Assembly: GCF_014647135.1 (NCBI RefSeq)
Contig: NZ_BMOP01000001.1
Span: forward strand, 1 to 64,000
DNA: 64,000 nt
Reading direction: 5' to 3'
DNA from: Shewanella xiamenensis
GTDB taxonomy: Bacteria > Pseudomonadota > Gammaproteobacteria > Enterobacterales > Shewanellaceae
A model generated the notes under the pieces. It did no database searches, was not told the DNA's origin, and worked only from the letters and a program-made list of their open reading frames with translations. Of this stretch, positions 8,049-17,905 are shown piece after piece. Position 1 is the stretch's first letter; the number at the start of each line of letters is the position of its first letter. The position numbers and the translations under genes are program-made.

Positions 8049-8993
8049 ATGAACAATACTTGGGGCGATATGGCGCAATATGATCCCGTCACTTGGCACT
8101 GGGTCATCGCCGTGTATCTATTTATGGCGGGTTTATCCGCCGGAAGTTTGCTGATTGGTATCGGTTTGCGTTGGTTCAATCAAGAACAAACACAAGTTGA
8201 GAGCAATATCCTCAAGGCCGCAGCAATTATTGGCCCTGTGGCAATCAGCTTAGGCTTGGCTTGTTTAGTGTTTGATTTAACTAAGCCTTTCCACTTCTGG
8301 TTGATTTTAATTAACTACAACTTCCAATCCGTTATGGCGATTGGGGTATTAGCGCTGCTGGCTTACTCACCCTTGGCATTTGCCTACGCGATTTTAGTAC
8401 TGCGTGACGATTTGCCAAAGTGGGGCTTAGGTTTCTTAGTGCCTATCGCTAAGCTGCTGATGCCCTTTAGAAAGCTGATTGAAGTGCTGTTGTTTGTCCT
8501 CGCCATTGGTGTGGGCGCTTACACAGGCTTCTTAATCTCGGCGATGAATGCCTATCCAATGCTAAACACTGCGGTATTGCCTGCACTGTTCTTGGTATCT
8601 GGTTTATCAGCGGGTGCGGCGGCCAATGCGGTGCTGGCGCTGGTGATGTTCAAAACCGATAGCCACGACAAGACCTTAGCCAAAATGCATGGCTTAGAGC
8701 TGCCAGTGATGGCAATCGAAATCATGTTCCTGTTTATGTTGTTCTGTGCCTTGTACTTTAAGGGCGGAGCGGCGGCTGCGGCGCTGGCATCACTCACCTC
8801 TGGCGTGTGGGCAAGCGTATTCTGGATTGGTGTCGTCGGGATTGGCTTTGGTGTGCCATTGCTGTTTATGCTGCTTCCCGCAGCGACTCGCCACACTAAG
8901 GGCGCAATGATTATGGTGGCCTGTGCCAGCTTAACTGGCGTGCTCGCCCTGAGACACTTTATTGTGTATGCAGGCCAAAGTTACTTAAGCTAA
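8049..8993 (+). CDS. psrC: Polysulfide/thiosulfate reductase, NrfD-family membrane anchor
   Basis: A 314-residue integral membrane protein with about eight or nine hydrophobic helices, NrfD/PsrC family. It anchors PsrAB to the outer face of the inner membrane and oxidises menaquinol, passing electrons to PsrB. The N-terminus has the family pattern of a helix with FMAGLSAGS, near the quinol site in PsrC-type proteins. The start at 8049 follows a run of G (8035-8041) acting as ribosome binding site and lies two bases past the psrB stop. Unlike many thiosulfate reductases (PhsC) no cytochrome b type subunit is present, which favours the PsrC name. It ends the operon before a strong terminator. 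Confidence 0.92.
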   Translation: MNNTWGDMAQYDPVTWHWVIAVYLFMAGLSAGSLLIGIGLRWFNQEQTQVESNILKAAAIIGPVAISLGLACLVFDLTKPFHFWLILINYNFQSVMAIGVLALLAYSPLAFAYAILVLRDDLPKWGLGFLVPIAKLLMPFRKLIEVLLFVLAIGVGAYTGFLISAMNAYPMLNTAVLPALFLVSGLSAGAAANAVLALVMFKTDSHDKTLAKMHGLELPVMAIEIMFLFMLFCALYFKGGAAAAALASLTSGVWASVFWIGVVGIGFGVPLLFMLLPAATRHTKGAMIMVACASLTGVLALRHFIVYAGQSYLS

Positions 8994-9075
8994 CGTATTG
9001 ATGCTAGCGCACTAAGCATCACTTAAATGCGATTAAGTGATGCTCGAATGGATGACAACTCGTATCCACAGCAAC

Positions 9076-9105
9076 AAAAAGCACCGTTAAACGGTGCTTT
9101 TTTTA
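9076..9105 (+). terminator. Terminator of psrABC
   Basis: Stem GCACCGT/ACGGTGC with TAA loop, A-run before and seven Ts after. It also serves the convergent TSUP gene if read from the other strand. Confidence 0.9.
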
Positions 9106-9125
9106 TGGCTGCGATTGGCATGAGG

Positions 9126-9869
9126 TTATTGCGGTAATAACTCAATCACTGATTTGACCGTGAGCACTAAGGCGCTGATAGCGCAGAGGGCTAAGGTCGC
9201 CATCTTGGTCTTATGTTTATCCACATTTCCCACCAGTTTGCCCGCCACGAGATAGCCTAAAAAGACCGAGGGCAATAGCATTAGCGACAGCCAAAAGTGC
9301 TTGATTTCGAGTAGGCCCGTCACCCCAAGAATCGCCAAGGCAATGGTCGAACTAAAGATAAAGAAGGCCGATAACGCCGCGCGAAACTGCGAAGCATCCT
9401 TACCCGCCAATAAAATCGCCATCGGAGGGCCACCAATGGCGGCGATATTGCCAAAGATCCCCGAGACGACTCCCGCGCCAAACAGAGTCGCTTTGTTCAC
9501 CGGCAGACTGAATTTATACAAACTGAGCACCACGGCGACTGCCACAATGGCTGCAATCGCCAGACCAAGAATCGGCTGCGGCGCAAACAGTAATAGGCTA
9601 GCACCGATAAAGCCACCGGGCACTCGACCGATGAGCGCGTATTGCAAGCCATTGAATTCTAAATGGCCGCGTTCACGCAATAGGGTGAGTAGCGCGATGG
9701 AAAATCCCATCACAATCACGGGGGCAGGCACTAATTGGGGATCGACGATATACAGCAACGGACTGGCGACCACGGCTAAGCCAAACCCAATCAGACTCTG
9801 GGTGAGGGCACCTAAAAACACAATCACAGACGCGATGGCAAGCGTTTGTGGATCGATCAAGGAGAACAT
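9126..9869 (-). CDS. TSUP-family (TauE/SafE) membrane permease
   Basis: A 247-residue protein with about eight membrane helices and the two-half structure of the TauE/SafE (DUF81) family, whose members move sulfonates, sulfite or other sulfur anions. Each half begins with a G-rich segment (LIGFGLAVVASP in the first, FGNIAAIGGPP in the second), as is usual for this family. A place beside psrABC invites a sulfur-anion role, such as sulfite or thiosulfate export, but the genes are convergent and the substrate is not shown. The start ATG has GGA five bases upstream. Confidence 0.8.
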   Translation of the reverse strand: MFSLIDPQTLAIASVIVFLGALTQSLIGFGLAVVASPLLYIVDPQLVPAPVIVMGFSIALLTLLRERGHLEFNGLQYALIGRVPGGFIGASLLLFAPQPILGLAIAAIVAVAVVLSLYKFSLPVNKATLFGAGVVSGIFGNIAAIGGPPMAILLAGKDASQFRAALSAFFIFSSTIALAILGVTGLLEIKHFWLSLMLLPSVFLGYLVAGKLVGNVDKHKTKMATLALCAISALVLTVKSVIELLPQ

Positions 9870-9976
9870 AGGATTCCATCAAAACAAAATAGGGATCGTT
9901 ACTTTAACCCACCACGCCGGATGAGCATTAACGATCCCTAATAATTAGTTACGGCAGGATTATGGACGCTTAAGCG

Positions 9977-10291
9977 TTATTCCATGTCTTCCCACTCGAT
10001 CCCCATTTCGTCCATCAACCGCTTTGCTTCAGCGGGGATGCTGTCTGGGCACTCTTTCGACAGATCGGCATCATCAGGCAGAGGCTGGCCGGTGTAGGCA
10101 TGCAAAAATGCTTCGCACAACAGTTCGCTATTCGTTGCGTGGCGCAGGTTGTTGACCTGACGACGCGTACGTTCATCCGTGAGGACTTTTAGCACTTTGA
10201 GCGGAATAGACACAGTAATTTTCTTTACTTGTTCATTCTTCTTGCCATGTTCAGCATAGGGGCTGATGTATTCCCCATTCCATTCAGTCAT
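9977..10291 (-). CDS. metJ: Methionine repressor MetJ
   Basis: A 104-residue ribbon-helix-helix repressor, full length for the family. With S-adenosylmethionine as corepressor it binds tandem 8-bp met boxes (AGACGTCT). The DNA-contacting strand is [15 protein letters not shown] and the following helices carry [21 protein letters not shown], the SAM-binding core conserved with E. coli. It is divergent from metB, and the shared region holds two pairs of met boxes, so it probably represses itself as well as metBL. Confidence 0.97.
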   Translation of the reverse strand: MTEWNGEYISPYAEHGKKNEQVKKITVSIPLKVLKVLTDERTRRQVNNLRHATNSELLCEAFLHAYTGQPLPDDADLSKECPDSIPAEAKRLMDEMGIEWEDME

Positions 10292-10401
10292 TGACTCACC
10301 TGTTATAACGCTAAATTCGGGGCAGATTTTAAACCCTTACAGATTACAGTCAAATTATTGCTACTATTTCTTAGCGATTGCAAACAGATTTCTTTATGTT
10401 T

Positions 10402-10417
10402 AGACGTCTAAACGTCT
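10402..10417. promoter_or_regulatory. MetJ operator: two adjacent met boxes (metJ-metB region)
   Basis: AGACGTCT followed at once by AAACGTCT. The first is the exact consensus. MetJ binds as dimers side by side on such 8-bp repeats. Confidence 0.9.
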
Positions 10418-10456
10418 TAACGCCTATTGACGATACCACTGGGCTTAGGTACATTT

Positions 10457-10472
10457 AGACGTCCAGACATCT
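10457..10472. promoter_or_regulatory. MetJ operator: second pair of met boxes next to metB
   Basis: AGACGTCC followed by AGACATCT, 55 bases from the first pair and 24 bases before the metB start. The nearer pair would cover the metB promoter, the farther pair the metJ side. Confidence 0.85.
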
Positions 10473-10495
10473 CTTTGCGAACTTAGGAGTTCCCG

Positions 10496-11677
10496 ATGAC
10501 CGCAGGCAAATTAGTGACCGAGCGTCAATTAGCCACATTGGCAGTGCGTCAGGGTATCGAAAGCGATACTCAATATGGCGCCGTGGTGCCGCCAATTTAC
10601 CTGTCGACGAATTACGCCTTCGATGGTCATAAAAATCCTCGCGAATTTGACTACAGCCGTTCCGGCAATCCTACCCGCAGCATCTTAGGCGATGCCTTAG
10701 CTAAGCTGGAAAAGGGCGCAACCGGTGTAGTGACTTGTACTGGCATGGCAGCCATTACCTTAGTGACCACTTTACTGGGCCCAGATGATTTACTGGTGGT
10801 GCCCCACGATTGTTACGGTGGCTCTTACCGTTTATTTACTAATTTGGCGAAAAAAGGCCAATTTAAACTGCTGGTGGTCGATCAAACCGACAGCCAAGCA
10901 CTTGCGCAAGCGATTGCCCAGCAGCCTAAAATGGTGTGGATTGAAACCCCGTCCAACCCATTACTGCGGGTGGTTGATATCGAAGCTATTGCCAAGGCAG
11001 GTCATGGTGTGGGCGCGTTAGTGATAGTGGACAACACTTTCCTGTCGCCGATTTTGCAGCAACCGCTATTGCTCGGCGCCGATATCGTTATCCACTCCAC
11101 CACTAAGTACATTAATGGCCATAGTGATGTGGTGGGCGGCGCGGTGATCGCCAAAGACCCTCAACTCGGTGAGACCTTACATTGGTGGTCGAACACCTTA
11201 GGTTTAACCGGTTCTGCCTTTGACAGTTATCAAACCCTGCGTGGCCTGCGTACTTTAGCTGTGCGCATTCGTGAGCACCAACGCAATGCCGAGCGTATTG
11301 TGGAGTTACTGAGTAACAGCCCAGTCGTGAGTAAAGTGTATTACCCAGGTCTTGCGGATCATCCCGGTCATGCCATTGCCGCCAAGCAACAAAAAGGTTT
11401 TGGCGCTATGCTGAGTTTTGAGCTTAAGGGCGGCGAGGCCGAAGTGGTCGCCTTTTTAGATGCGTTAAGTTTATTCAGCGTGGCTGAGAGTTTAGGCGGC
11501 GTCGAGAGTTTAGTGGCCGTGCCTGCGACCATGACCCACAGAGCGATGGAGCCGCAGGCGCGTTTTGAAGCTGGTATTAAAGACACCCTATTACGTTTGT
11601 CGGTTGGTATTGAAGATGCCGACGACTTAGTTGCAGATATTCAAGCAGGATTGGCCGCCGTAGCGGCTTGTCAGTAG
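10496..11677 (+). CDS. metB: Cystathionine gamma-synthase
   Basis: PLP enzyme of the trans-sulfuration route: O-succinylhomoserine plus cysteine gives cystathionine. The protein has 393 residues, near the usual length. Visible motifs are YSRSGNPTR (54-61, phosphate and substrate contacts), GMAAI in the cofactor pocket, the aspartate of VDNTF (179) that pairs with the pyridine nitrogen, and HSTTKYINGHSD with the Schiff-base Lys204. The ATG has AGGAG nine bases upstream. It is co-transcribed with metL 11 bases downstream, as in enterobacteria. Cys/Met metabolism enzymes are close relatives, but the order metJ-metB-metL settles the call. Confidence 0.96.
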   Translation: MTAGKLVTERQLATLAVRQGIESDTQYGAVVPPIYLSTNYAFDGHKNPREFDYSRSGNPTRSILGDALAKLEKGATGVVTCTGMAAITLVTTLLGPDDLLVVPHDCYGGSYRLFTNLAKKGQFKLLVVDQTDSQALAQAIAQQPKMVWIETPSNPLLRVVDIEAIAKAGHGVGALVIVDNTFLSPILQQPLLLGADIVIHSTTKYINGHSDVVGGAVIAKDPQLGETLHWWSNTLGLTGSAFDSYQTLRGLRTLAVRIREHQRNAERIVELLSNSPVVSKVYYPGLADHPGHAIAAKQQKGFGAMLSFELKGGEAEVVAFLDALSLFSVAESLGGVESLVAVPATMTHRAMEPQARFEAGIKDTLLRLSVGIEDADDLVADIQAGLAAVAACQ

Positions 11678-11688
11678 AGGAATAATAG

Positions 11689-14082
11689 ATGGCACGTTGT
11701 CACTTACATAAATTTGGTGGTTCCAGCTTAGCCGATGCCGATTGTTACCGCCGAGTCGCCCATATTCTGTTAACCCATGGCCACAGTGATGATCTGGTGG
11801 TGGTGTCTGCCGCGGGTAAAACCACTAACTTTTTATATAAATTATTGTCCCTGCGCGATAGCAACCAATTATGGCAGGAAGAGTTACAAGTCCTTATCAG
11901 CTATCAGCAGGGCTTGATTGAGCAGCTGTTATCTAACGAGCAGGCGCGGGATTTACGTGAGCGTTTAACGACGGATAAAGCCCAGTTAATCAGTCTATTA
12001 TCTTTAGATTCCCGTAACGATTACCAAATTAGTCATGTGGTGAGTTTTGGTGAGCGTTGGTCAGCGCGTCTGATGGCAGCGCTGCTGCGTGAATCTGGCG
12101 TGGCCGCAAGTCATGTGGATGCCTGCTCGATTTTAGTGGCAGATGAGGCCGCTGTGCCGCAAATCCGTGTGCAAGAATCCCGCGCCAAAGTGCAAGCCTT
12201 ACTGGCCGCGCATCCTAACGAGCGTTTAGTGATCACCGGTTTTATCTGCGCCAACGAGCGTGGCGATACCTTGTTATTGGGTCGCAATGGCTCTGACTTT
12301 AGCGCCAGCTTAATTGCCAGCCTTGCCGATATTGAGCGCGTGACCATTTGGACCGACGTTGAAGGGGTATTTAACGCCGATCCCAATAAGATCAACGATG
12401 CCAAGTTACTGAAAAGCATGTCACTTGCTGAAGCGGACCGCTTGGCGCGTTTAGGCTCACCCGTGTTGCATTCACGTACTTTGCAGCCGCTGTTTAACAC
12501 TGAGGTGAGCCTAGCTGTGCGTTCAAGCTACGCCTCCCATACCGACTTTACCCTGATTGCGCCGCACAGTTCCTCAGCGAGTGCGCCCGTGGTGACCAAT
12601 CTAAATGCCGTGGTGTTATTTGGCTTTAAGATCGCGGGTGATGTCGCCAGTCTGCTCGAGCAATTGGTGGAGGCGGGATTAACACCACTGGCACATTGGG
12701 TATCGGCGCATCAACGGCTTGAGCTTGCCTATACCGCTGAAAACCAAAAACAAGTACAAAAATTATTGGATGCGCAGGCCGAAGCCCTCGGCATTAAAGA
12801 TCTGCAAATTAATACCGAACTCGGCTTAGTGGCACTCGTGAGTGCCGATGCCGAGCATTATCGCCGCAGCTTTGCCCGTTTACTGAGCCGCGATGCTAAG
12901 CCCTTGTTCAGTGGTGACTTAAGTTTGGTGACCTTAGTGCCACAGTCGCAGGTTAATCTGCTGACACAAAAAGTGCATCGCCGCTGTGCTGGCCCGCGTA
13001 AACGCATTGGCGTATTGCTGCTGGGTGTGGGCAATATTGGCGAGGCGTGGGTGAAGCTGTTTAAGTCAGTTTCTCCCTCGTTAAATCAAGAGCTTGAAGC
13101 GCAAGTCGAGTTAGTCGGTCTGGTTACTTCCAGTAAAGCCCTGATTAAGTCTACGGGGGTGGATCTGGAAAGCTGGCAGCAGGAATTTGATACTGAAGCG
13201 ACTCCTTGGCAGTACGAGCATCTATTTGAACAATTAGAACAACTTAACTGCGACGAACTGATTGCATTAGATATCAGCGCCAGCGCCAGTTTAACCCTGC
13301 AATACCCAGAGTTTTTCGAGCGCGGCATCCATATGGTCAGCGCAAACAAACTCGCGGGTTCTGGCCCACTGCCTTTTTATCGCGAGCTTAAAGAACAACT
13401 CGGTTATCGCCGTTTATTCTGGCGCTATAACGCCAGCTGCGGCGCGGGTTTACCTATTCAGCACGCCTTAAACGATCTGCGTAACAGTGGCGATAGCGTT
13501 GAAGCCGTGGGTGGGATTTTCTCTGGCACCCTGTGTTGGTTATTTGAGAAATACGATACCAGTAAACCCTTCTCGGAATTAGTGATTGAAGCACGTGGTT
13601 TAGGGATTACCGAACCCGATCCTCGGGACGATCTTTCTGGCCGCGATATGCAGCGCAAGTTGCTGATTTTAGCCCGTGAAATCGGTCTGGAAATCGAGCT
13701 TGAAGATATTGAGCTGCGCTCCCTAGTGCCTGCCCATTTAGCGGATATTCCGTTGGAGCAATTCCTTGCCCGTATCGGTGAGCTAGATGATGAATTATTG
13801 CAGCAATATGGCGCAGCAGCGGAACAAAACAAAGTGCTGAGATATGTCGCCTCCTTGGATAATAGCGGCGCAGTCCTTAAAGCCGAGGTGGGATTACAGT
13901 GGATTGATGCGAGCCACCCCTACGCCAACCTCACGCCCGGTGACAATGTGTTTGTGATCCGCTCAGCTTTCTATCAAGGTAATCCTTTGATTATCCGTGG
14001 GCCGGGTGCTGGCCGTGAGGTAACAGCGGCGGCGGTGCAATCGGATCTGACGCAGATCTGTCGCGATCTACTGCAAGAATAG
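11689..14082 (+). CDS. metL: Bifunctional aspartokinase II / homoserine dehydrogenase II
   Basis: First and third steps from aspartate to homoserine. The protein has 797 residues. The aspartokinase half starts with the KFGGSS motif (about residues 8-13), with the GRNGSD segment near 205. The homoserine dehydrogenase half opens at about 440 with the GVLLLGVGNIG nucleotide-binding loop, then SANKLAGSG, and ends with the GPGAG segment that contacts NADP. It lies in one operon with metB under MetJ control, which fits the MetL isoform repressed by methionine rather than ThrA. The ACT-like middle region is degenerate, as expected of the methionine-linked isoform that lacks threonine inhibition. Confidence 0.95.
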   Translation: MARCHLHKFGGSSLADADCYRRVAHILLTHGHSDDLVVVSAAGKTTNFLYKLLSLRDSNQLWQEELQVLISYQQGLIEQLLSNEQARDLRERLTTDKAQLISLLSLDSRNDYQISHVVSFGERWSARLMAALLRESGVAASHVDACSILVADEAAVPQIRVQESRAKVQALLAAHPNERLVITGFICANERGDTLLLGRNGSDFSASLIASLADIERVTIWTDVEGVFNADPNKINDAKLLKSMSLAEADRLARLGSPVLHSRTLQPLFNTEVSLAVRSSYASHTDFTLIAPHSSSASAPVVTNLNAVVLFGFKIAGDVASLLEQLVEAGLTPLAHWVSAHQRLELAYTAENQKQVQKLLDAQAEALGIKDLQINTELGLVALVSADAEHYRRSFARLLSRDAKPLFSGDLSLVTLVPQSQVNLLTQKVHRRCAGPRKRIGVLLLGVGNIGEAWVKLFKSVSPSLNQELEAQVELVGLVTSSKALIKSTGVDLESWQQEFDTEATPWQYEHLFEQLEQLNCDELIALDISASASLTLQYPEFFERGIHMVSANKLAGSGPLPFYRELKEQLGYRRLFWRYNASCGAGLPIQHALNDLRNSGDSVEAVGGIFSGTLCWLFEKYDTSKPFSELVIEARGLGITEPDPRDDLSGRDMQRKLLILAREIGLEIELEDIELRSLVPAHLADIPLEQFLARIGELDDELLQQYGAAAEQNKVLRYVASLDNSGAVLKAEVGLQWIDASHPYANLTPGDNVFVIRSAFYQGNPLIIRGPGAGREVTAAAVQSDLTQICRDLLQE

Positions 14083-14099
14083 ATTTAAATTCAAAAGCT

Positions 14100-14127
14100 T
14101 AAAGGACTCATTTGAGTCCTTTTTTAT
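14100..14127 (+). terminator. Terminator of metBL
   Basis: Stem AAAGGACTCA/TGAGTCCTTT with TT loop and a T-run, 18 bases past the metL stop. Confidence 0.9.
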
Positions 14128-14230
14128 TGGCGAAGATAAGGACTAAAATCAAGGTGATCAACGAGGGATAAGAAAATGCCAAAAAGGGGGATTTTTTGGC
14201 TTGACTTAACAGCCAGTTTCTCTAGTATAT

Positions 14231-15224
<994 letters not shown>

Positions 15225-15237
15225 CGTTAACAGCATA

Positions 15238-15267
15238 AAAAAACGCCGCTATTTAGCGGCGTTTTGT
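15238..15267 (+). terminator. Terminator between metF and the convergent chemoreceptor gene
   Basis: Stem AACGCCGCT/AGCGGCGTT with ATTT loop, flanked by A-run and T-run, so usable from both strands. Confidence 0.9.
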
Positions 15268-15275
15268 TTTGCTTG

Positions 15276-15310
15276 AATCCTAAATCCTAAATCCTAAATC
15301 CTAAATCCTA
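15276..15310. repeat. Five tandem copies of a 7-bp repeat (AATCCTA)
   Basis: Five perfect AATCCTA units in a row overlap the last codons and stop of the minus-strand chemoreceptor gene. On that strand the unit reads TAGGATT. A length of 7 is not a multiple of 3, so slippage changes the frame past the first unit. Confidence 0.95.
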
Positions 15311-17205
15311 AACTGAGCGAGGAGTGTGGTTAAGCGCATCGACAGTTGTGCTAATTCGTCTCCCGCCCGCGCAGTTTGCACGGCACTCTCGGTGGCATTG
15401 GTCGTAATATCATTAATATTATTGACGTTTTTATTGATTTCCGCCGACACAGCACATTGCTCGTTGGCGGCGCTGGCGATTTGAATGTTCATTTGGTTAA
15501 TGGTGGACACGGCTTGGGTAATGGCTTCGAGCGCTTCCCCCGCCTCGTGCACCAACGAAACACAGTTTTGCGTGGTGGCGGTACTGGTATTCATGGTGCT
15601 GACGGTCGATTTGGCACTCTGTTGCAAGGCTTCAATCATCTGCTGAATTTCGCTGGTTGAAGCTTGAGTACGGCTGGCGAGCGTACGCACTTCATCTGCC
15701 ACCACCGCAAAACCACGGCCTTGTTCACCCGCACGGGCAGCCTCAATGGCGGCATTGAGGGCGAGCAAATTGGTTTGATCGGCAATATTACGGATAACGA
15801 CTAATACCGAGTCAATCTGCGCGGTATTACGCTCAAGTTCGTTGATGGCCGTGGCGGCATGGGCTATTTCATCCGCCAGCAGACTAATGGTCGAAATGAC
15901 CTTTTCAACCAGCAACTTGCCATGCTCAGTTGACTCGCTGGCGTGGGTTGCTGCGTCGGCGGCATCAGTCGCATTGTGGGCAACTTCTTGTACTGTTGCC
16001 GCCATTTCATTCATGGCGGTGGCGACTTGTTCGGTCTCGAGGTGTTGCCGTTTTGCCATTTGCTGAGTTTCATTTGTAATAGCAGACATTTCTTCGGCCG
16101 ATGTCGCCAGTAAGCTAGTAGAGTCAGAGACTTGAGCAACAGTCGCGTGGATTTTCTCAGCAAAGCGGTTAAAGGCGAGTGCAAGCTGCGCAATTTCGTC
16201 TTTACTCTTCACTTCAATCCGGCGGGTTAAATCGCCTTCACCTTCGGCAATGTCATTGAGCGCATTGGTTGTTTCGGCAATTTGGCGGGTAATGCTCTTG
16301 GCGATAAACCAGGCAATCGCGGTGCCAATTAGGAAGGCGATAAAGCCTATCAGGATGAGTTTAAAGCGAATATCGGACATCGCTTGTTCGGAGTGGCTTC
16401 TGTCCAGTGCAATATCCAGCACACCAAAGGTTTTGCCCGAGTAGTCTTTCATCCCATGACGATACAGGGCGTAACTCTTGCCGTCTAAATCGATGGTGCG
16501 AATCACTTCAGTACCTTGCATTACCTTGTTGAGTTCGCTGGAGGCGCTGGTGTCGGTGGTAAAGGTGCCACCAAAGGGGACAAAGTTGCCATCCTTAGGC
16601 AGCAAAAGAGTTATCTCTGCTTGGTAGGCATTTTTAAAATTGTCGAAGAAGGGCTGTCCAAATGACATACCAAACTCCACCGAGCCCGTATGTTGTCCTT
16701 GGTAATTCATCGGCACGAGGCCGCGGATACCTAAGCCTTCAACCCCGTATTCTAAACCGCTGAGGGGTTGCTTTTGGGTGTTGGTTTCGACAATGGTTTT
16801 ACGGATTGCGGTGAGGTCATCACCAAATTTTTCAGGGCGATGCAGGCGTAAAAACGAGGTCGCGGGTGGGGTGTGAAACTGAAATTGCTGCACGGCAAAA
16901 TCTTGTTTAAGGCGCGTAAATAGCGGTTGGGTGCGTTGAAGTAGTGCTTCACGGTCGCGCTCGGCAAAGTTACTTTGGATCTCAGGTGTGAGTGAAATTA
17001 AGGTTGCCATCGCCTGTGCTCTTTGTCCCGATGAGACGATATTTGCTACCGCGGTTTCGTATAACTTATGTAATTCCCGTTGTTCAGACTCCCTTATTTG
17101 GCGACTGAATTCTGATAGGACCAGCGGCATGATAAAGCTCATCACCGCAAATAGCAGTAGGCTGATGCCTAACACTATCCGAGTGCTAATGTTTAAATTC
17201 TTCAC
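15301..17205 (-). CDS. Methyl-accepting chemotaxis protein with dCACHE-type sensor
   Basis: Inner-membrane chemoreceptor that signals to CheA/CheW. The protein has 634 residues. TM1 is at about 8-30, then a large periplasmic sensor of about 240 residues with the pattern [15 protein letters not shown] and IRGLVPM typical of dCACHE_3 domains, TM2 at about 280-300, a HAMP domain, and a long signalling coiled coil whose tip has [19 protein letters not shown]. The start is GTG, supported by GGGAGG just upstream. A TATAAT element lies on the same strand at 17253-17258. The ligand is unknown. The last codons run into the 7-bp tandem repeat. No pentapeptide tether for CheR is visible at the end. Confidence 0.92.
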   Translation of the reverse strand: MKNLNISTRIVLGISLLLFAVMSFIMPLVLSEFSRQIRESEQRELHKLYETAVANIVSSGQRAQAMATLISLTPEIQSNFAERDREALLQRTQPLFTRLKQDFAVQQFQFHTPPATSFLRLHRPEKFGDDLTAIRKTIVETNTQKQPLSGLEYGVEGLGIRGLVPMNYQGQHTGSVEFGMSFGQPFFDNFKNAYQAEITLLLPKDGNFVPFGGTFTTDTSASSELNKVMQGTEVIRTIDLDGKSYALYRHGMKDYSGKTFGVLDIALDRSHSEQAMSDIRFKLILIGFIAFLIGTAIAWFIAKSITRQIAETTNALNDIAEGEGDLTRRIEVKSKDEIAQLALAFNRFAEKIHATVAQVSDSTSLLATSAEEMSAITNETQQMAKRQHLETEQVATAMNEMAATVQEVAHNATDAADAATHASESTEHGKLLVEKVISTISLLADEIAHAATAINELERNTAQIDSVLVVIRNIADQTNLLALNAAIEAARAGEQGRGFAVVADEVRTLASRTQASTSEIQQMIEALQQSAKSTVSTMNTSTATTQNCVSLVHEAGEALEAITQAVSTINQMNIQIASAANEQCAVSAEINKNVNNINDITTNATESAVQTARAGDELAQLSMRLTTLLAQFRI

Positions 17206-17363
17206 AGTAAACCTCCCAGTATTCGTATGCCTGTCTAAATATCTTTTTGAATATTATAGAGATACTGCTTTTTATATTTGCGAGCGGGTGAACCTTTTTC
17301 AGTTGTTTTTCGGCTTTTTGCGGATTTCGTGGCAGCGTGCACAGATCTTTTATAGGCATAAAT

Positions 17364-17412
17364 ATTTACTTAGCCTGCTAACTAAGTATAATGCTTAGCA
17401 GGCTAAGTAAAT
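17364..17412. promoter_or_regulatory. 18-bp perfect inverted repeat enclosing a promoter (MarR operator)
   Basis: Arms 17364-17381 and 17395-17412 are exact reverse complements of 18 bases (ATTTACTTAGCCTGCTAA), separated by 13 bases. The spacer contains TATAAT (17387-17392); TTTACT (17365-17370) inside the left arm sits 16 bases upstream as a -35. Binding here would cover the whole promoter, so autorepression by the MarR-type protein 12 bases downstream is likely. Confidence 0.85.
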
Positions 17413-17423
17413 GAGTAAGCATC

Positions 17424-17897
17424 ATGTATAAAGAACTCGAGCGCTTAAAGGAGTTATCCCTCGCGGAACATTTAGGTCGCCTGCACCGCTTATGGCGTAC
17501 CGTGGCGGATGTGGAATTAGCACCACTTGGGTTAACCCATCCTCGTTGGACCGCGTTGTGGAAGTTATTGCGTCTAGGTGACAACGTGAGCCAAAAGGTG
17601 TTGGCGGATGCGCTGGAAATTGAATTGGCTTCTTTGATGCGTACCTTAGGGCAACTTGAGGAGCAAGGTTTAGTCGAGCGTCATTGCTGCACTAAAGATA
17701 AGCGCGCCCGAATCGTGTCGCTAACACCCGCCGGTAAAGACGTATTAAAGCAAGTAGAAGCGCGGATTATCCATGTGCGCGGTGAATTATTAGCGGGCAT
17801 TAGCGCCACTGAGCTTGGCGAGTTTGAACGCATCATTAGCCTAATTAGTGAAAACGCCTTAGCCAAGTTGGCTAAGAGCACAGATATTCTTGAGTGA
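17424..17897 (+). CDS. MarR/SlyA-family transcriptional regulator
   Basis: A 157-residue winged-helix dimer. The N-terminal dimerisation helix is followed by the helix-turn-helix at about 55-80 (SQKVLADALEIELASLMRTL) and the wing with KDKRARIVSLTPAG, the most conserved MarR stretch. The overall pattern LTHPRWTALW and EIELASLMRTL is SlyA-like. It sits directly behind the large palindromic operator and ahead of an efflux pair, the classic layout of a local repressor of a drug or aromatic-acid exporter. Inducer unknown. The start ATG lacks a strong Shine-Dalgarno. Confidence 0.9.
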   Translation: MYKELERLKELSLAEHLGRLHRLWRTVADVELAPLGLTHPRWTALWKLLRLGDNVSQKVLADALEIELASLMRTLGQLEEQGLVERHCCTKDKRARIVSLTPAGKDVLKQVEARIIHVRGELLAGISATELGEFERIISLISENALAKLAKSTDILE

Positions 17898-17905
17898 GAA
17901 ATAAG

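Noticed and set aside
9301-9924. A 207-codon plus-strand frame opposite the TSUP gene
   Set aside because: It is the antisense shadow of a membrane-protein gene: composition is rich in Thr, Pro, Ala and Asn with no domain.
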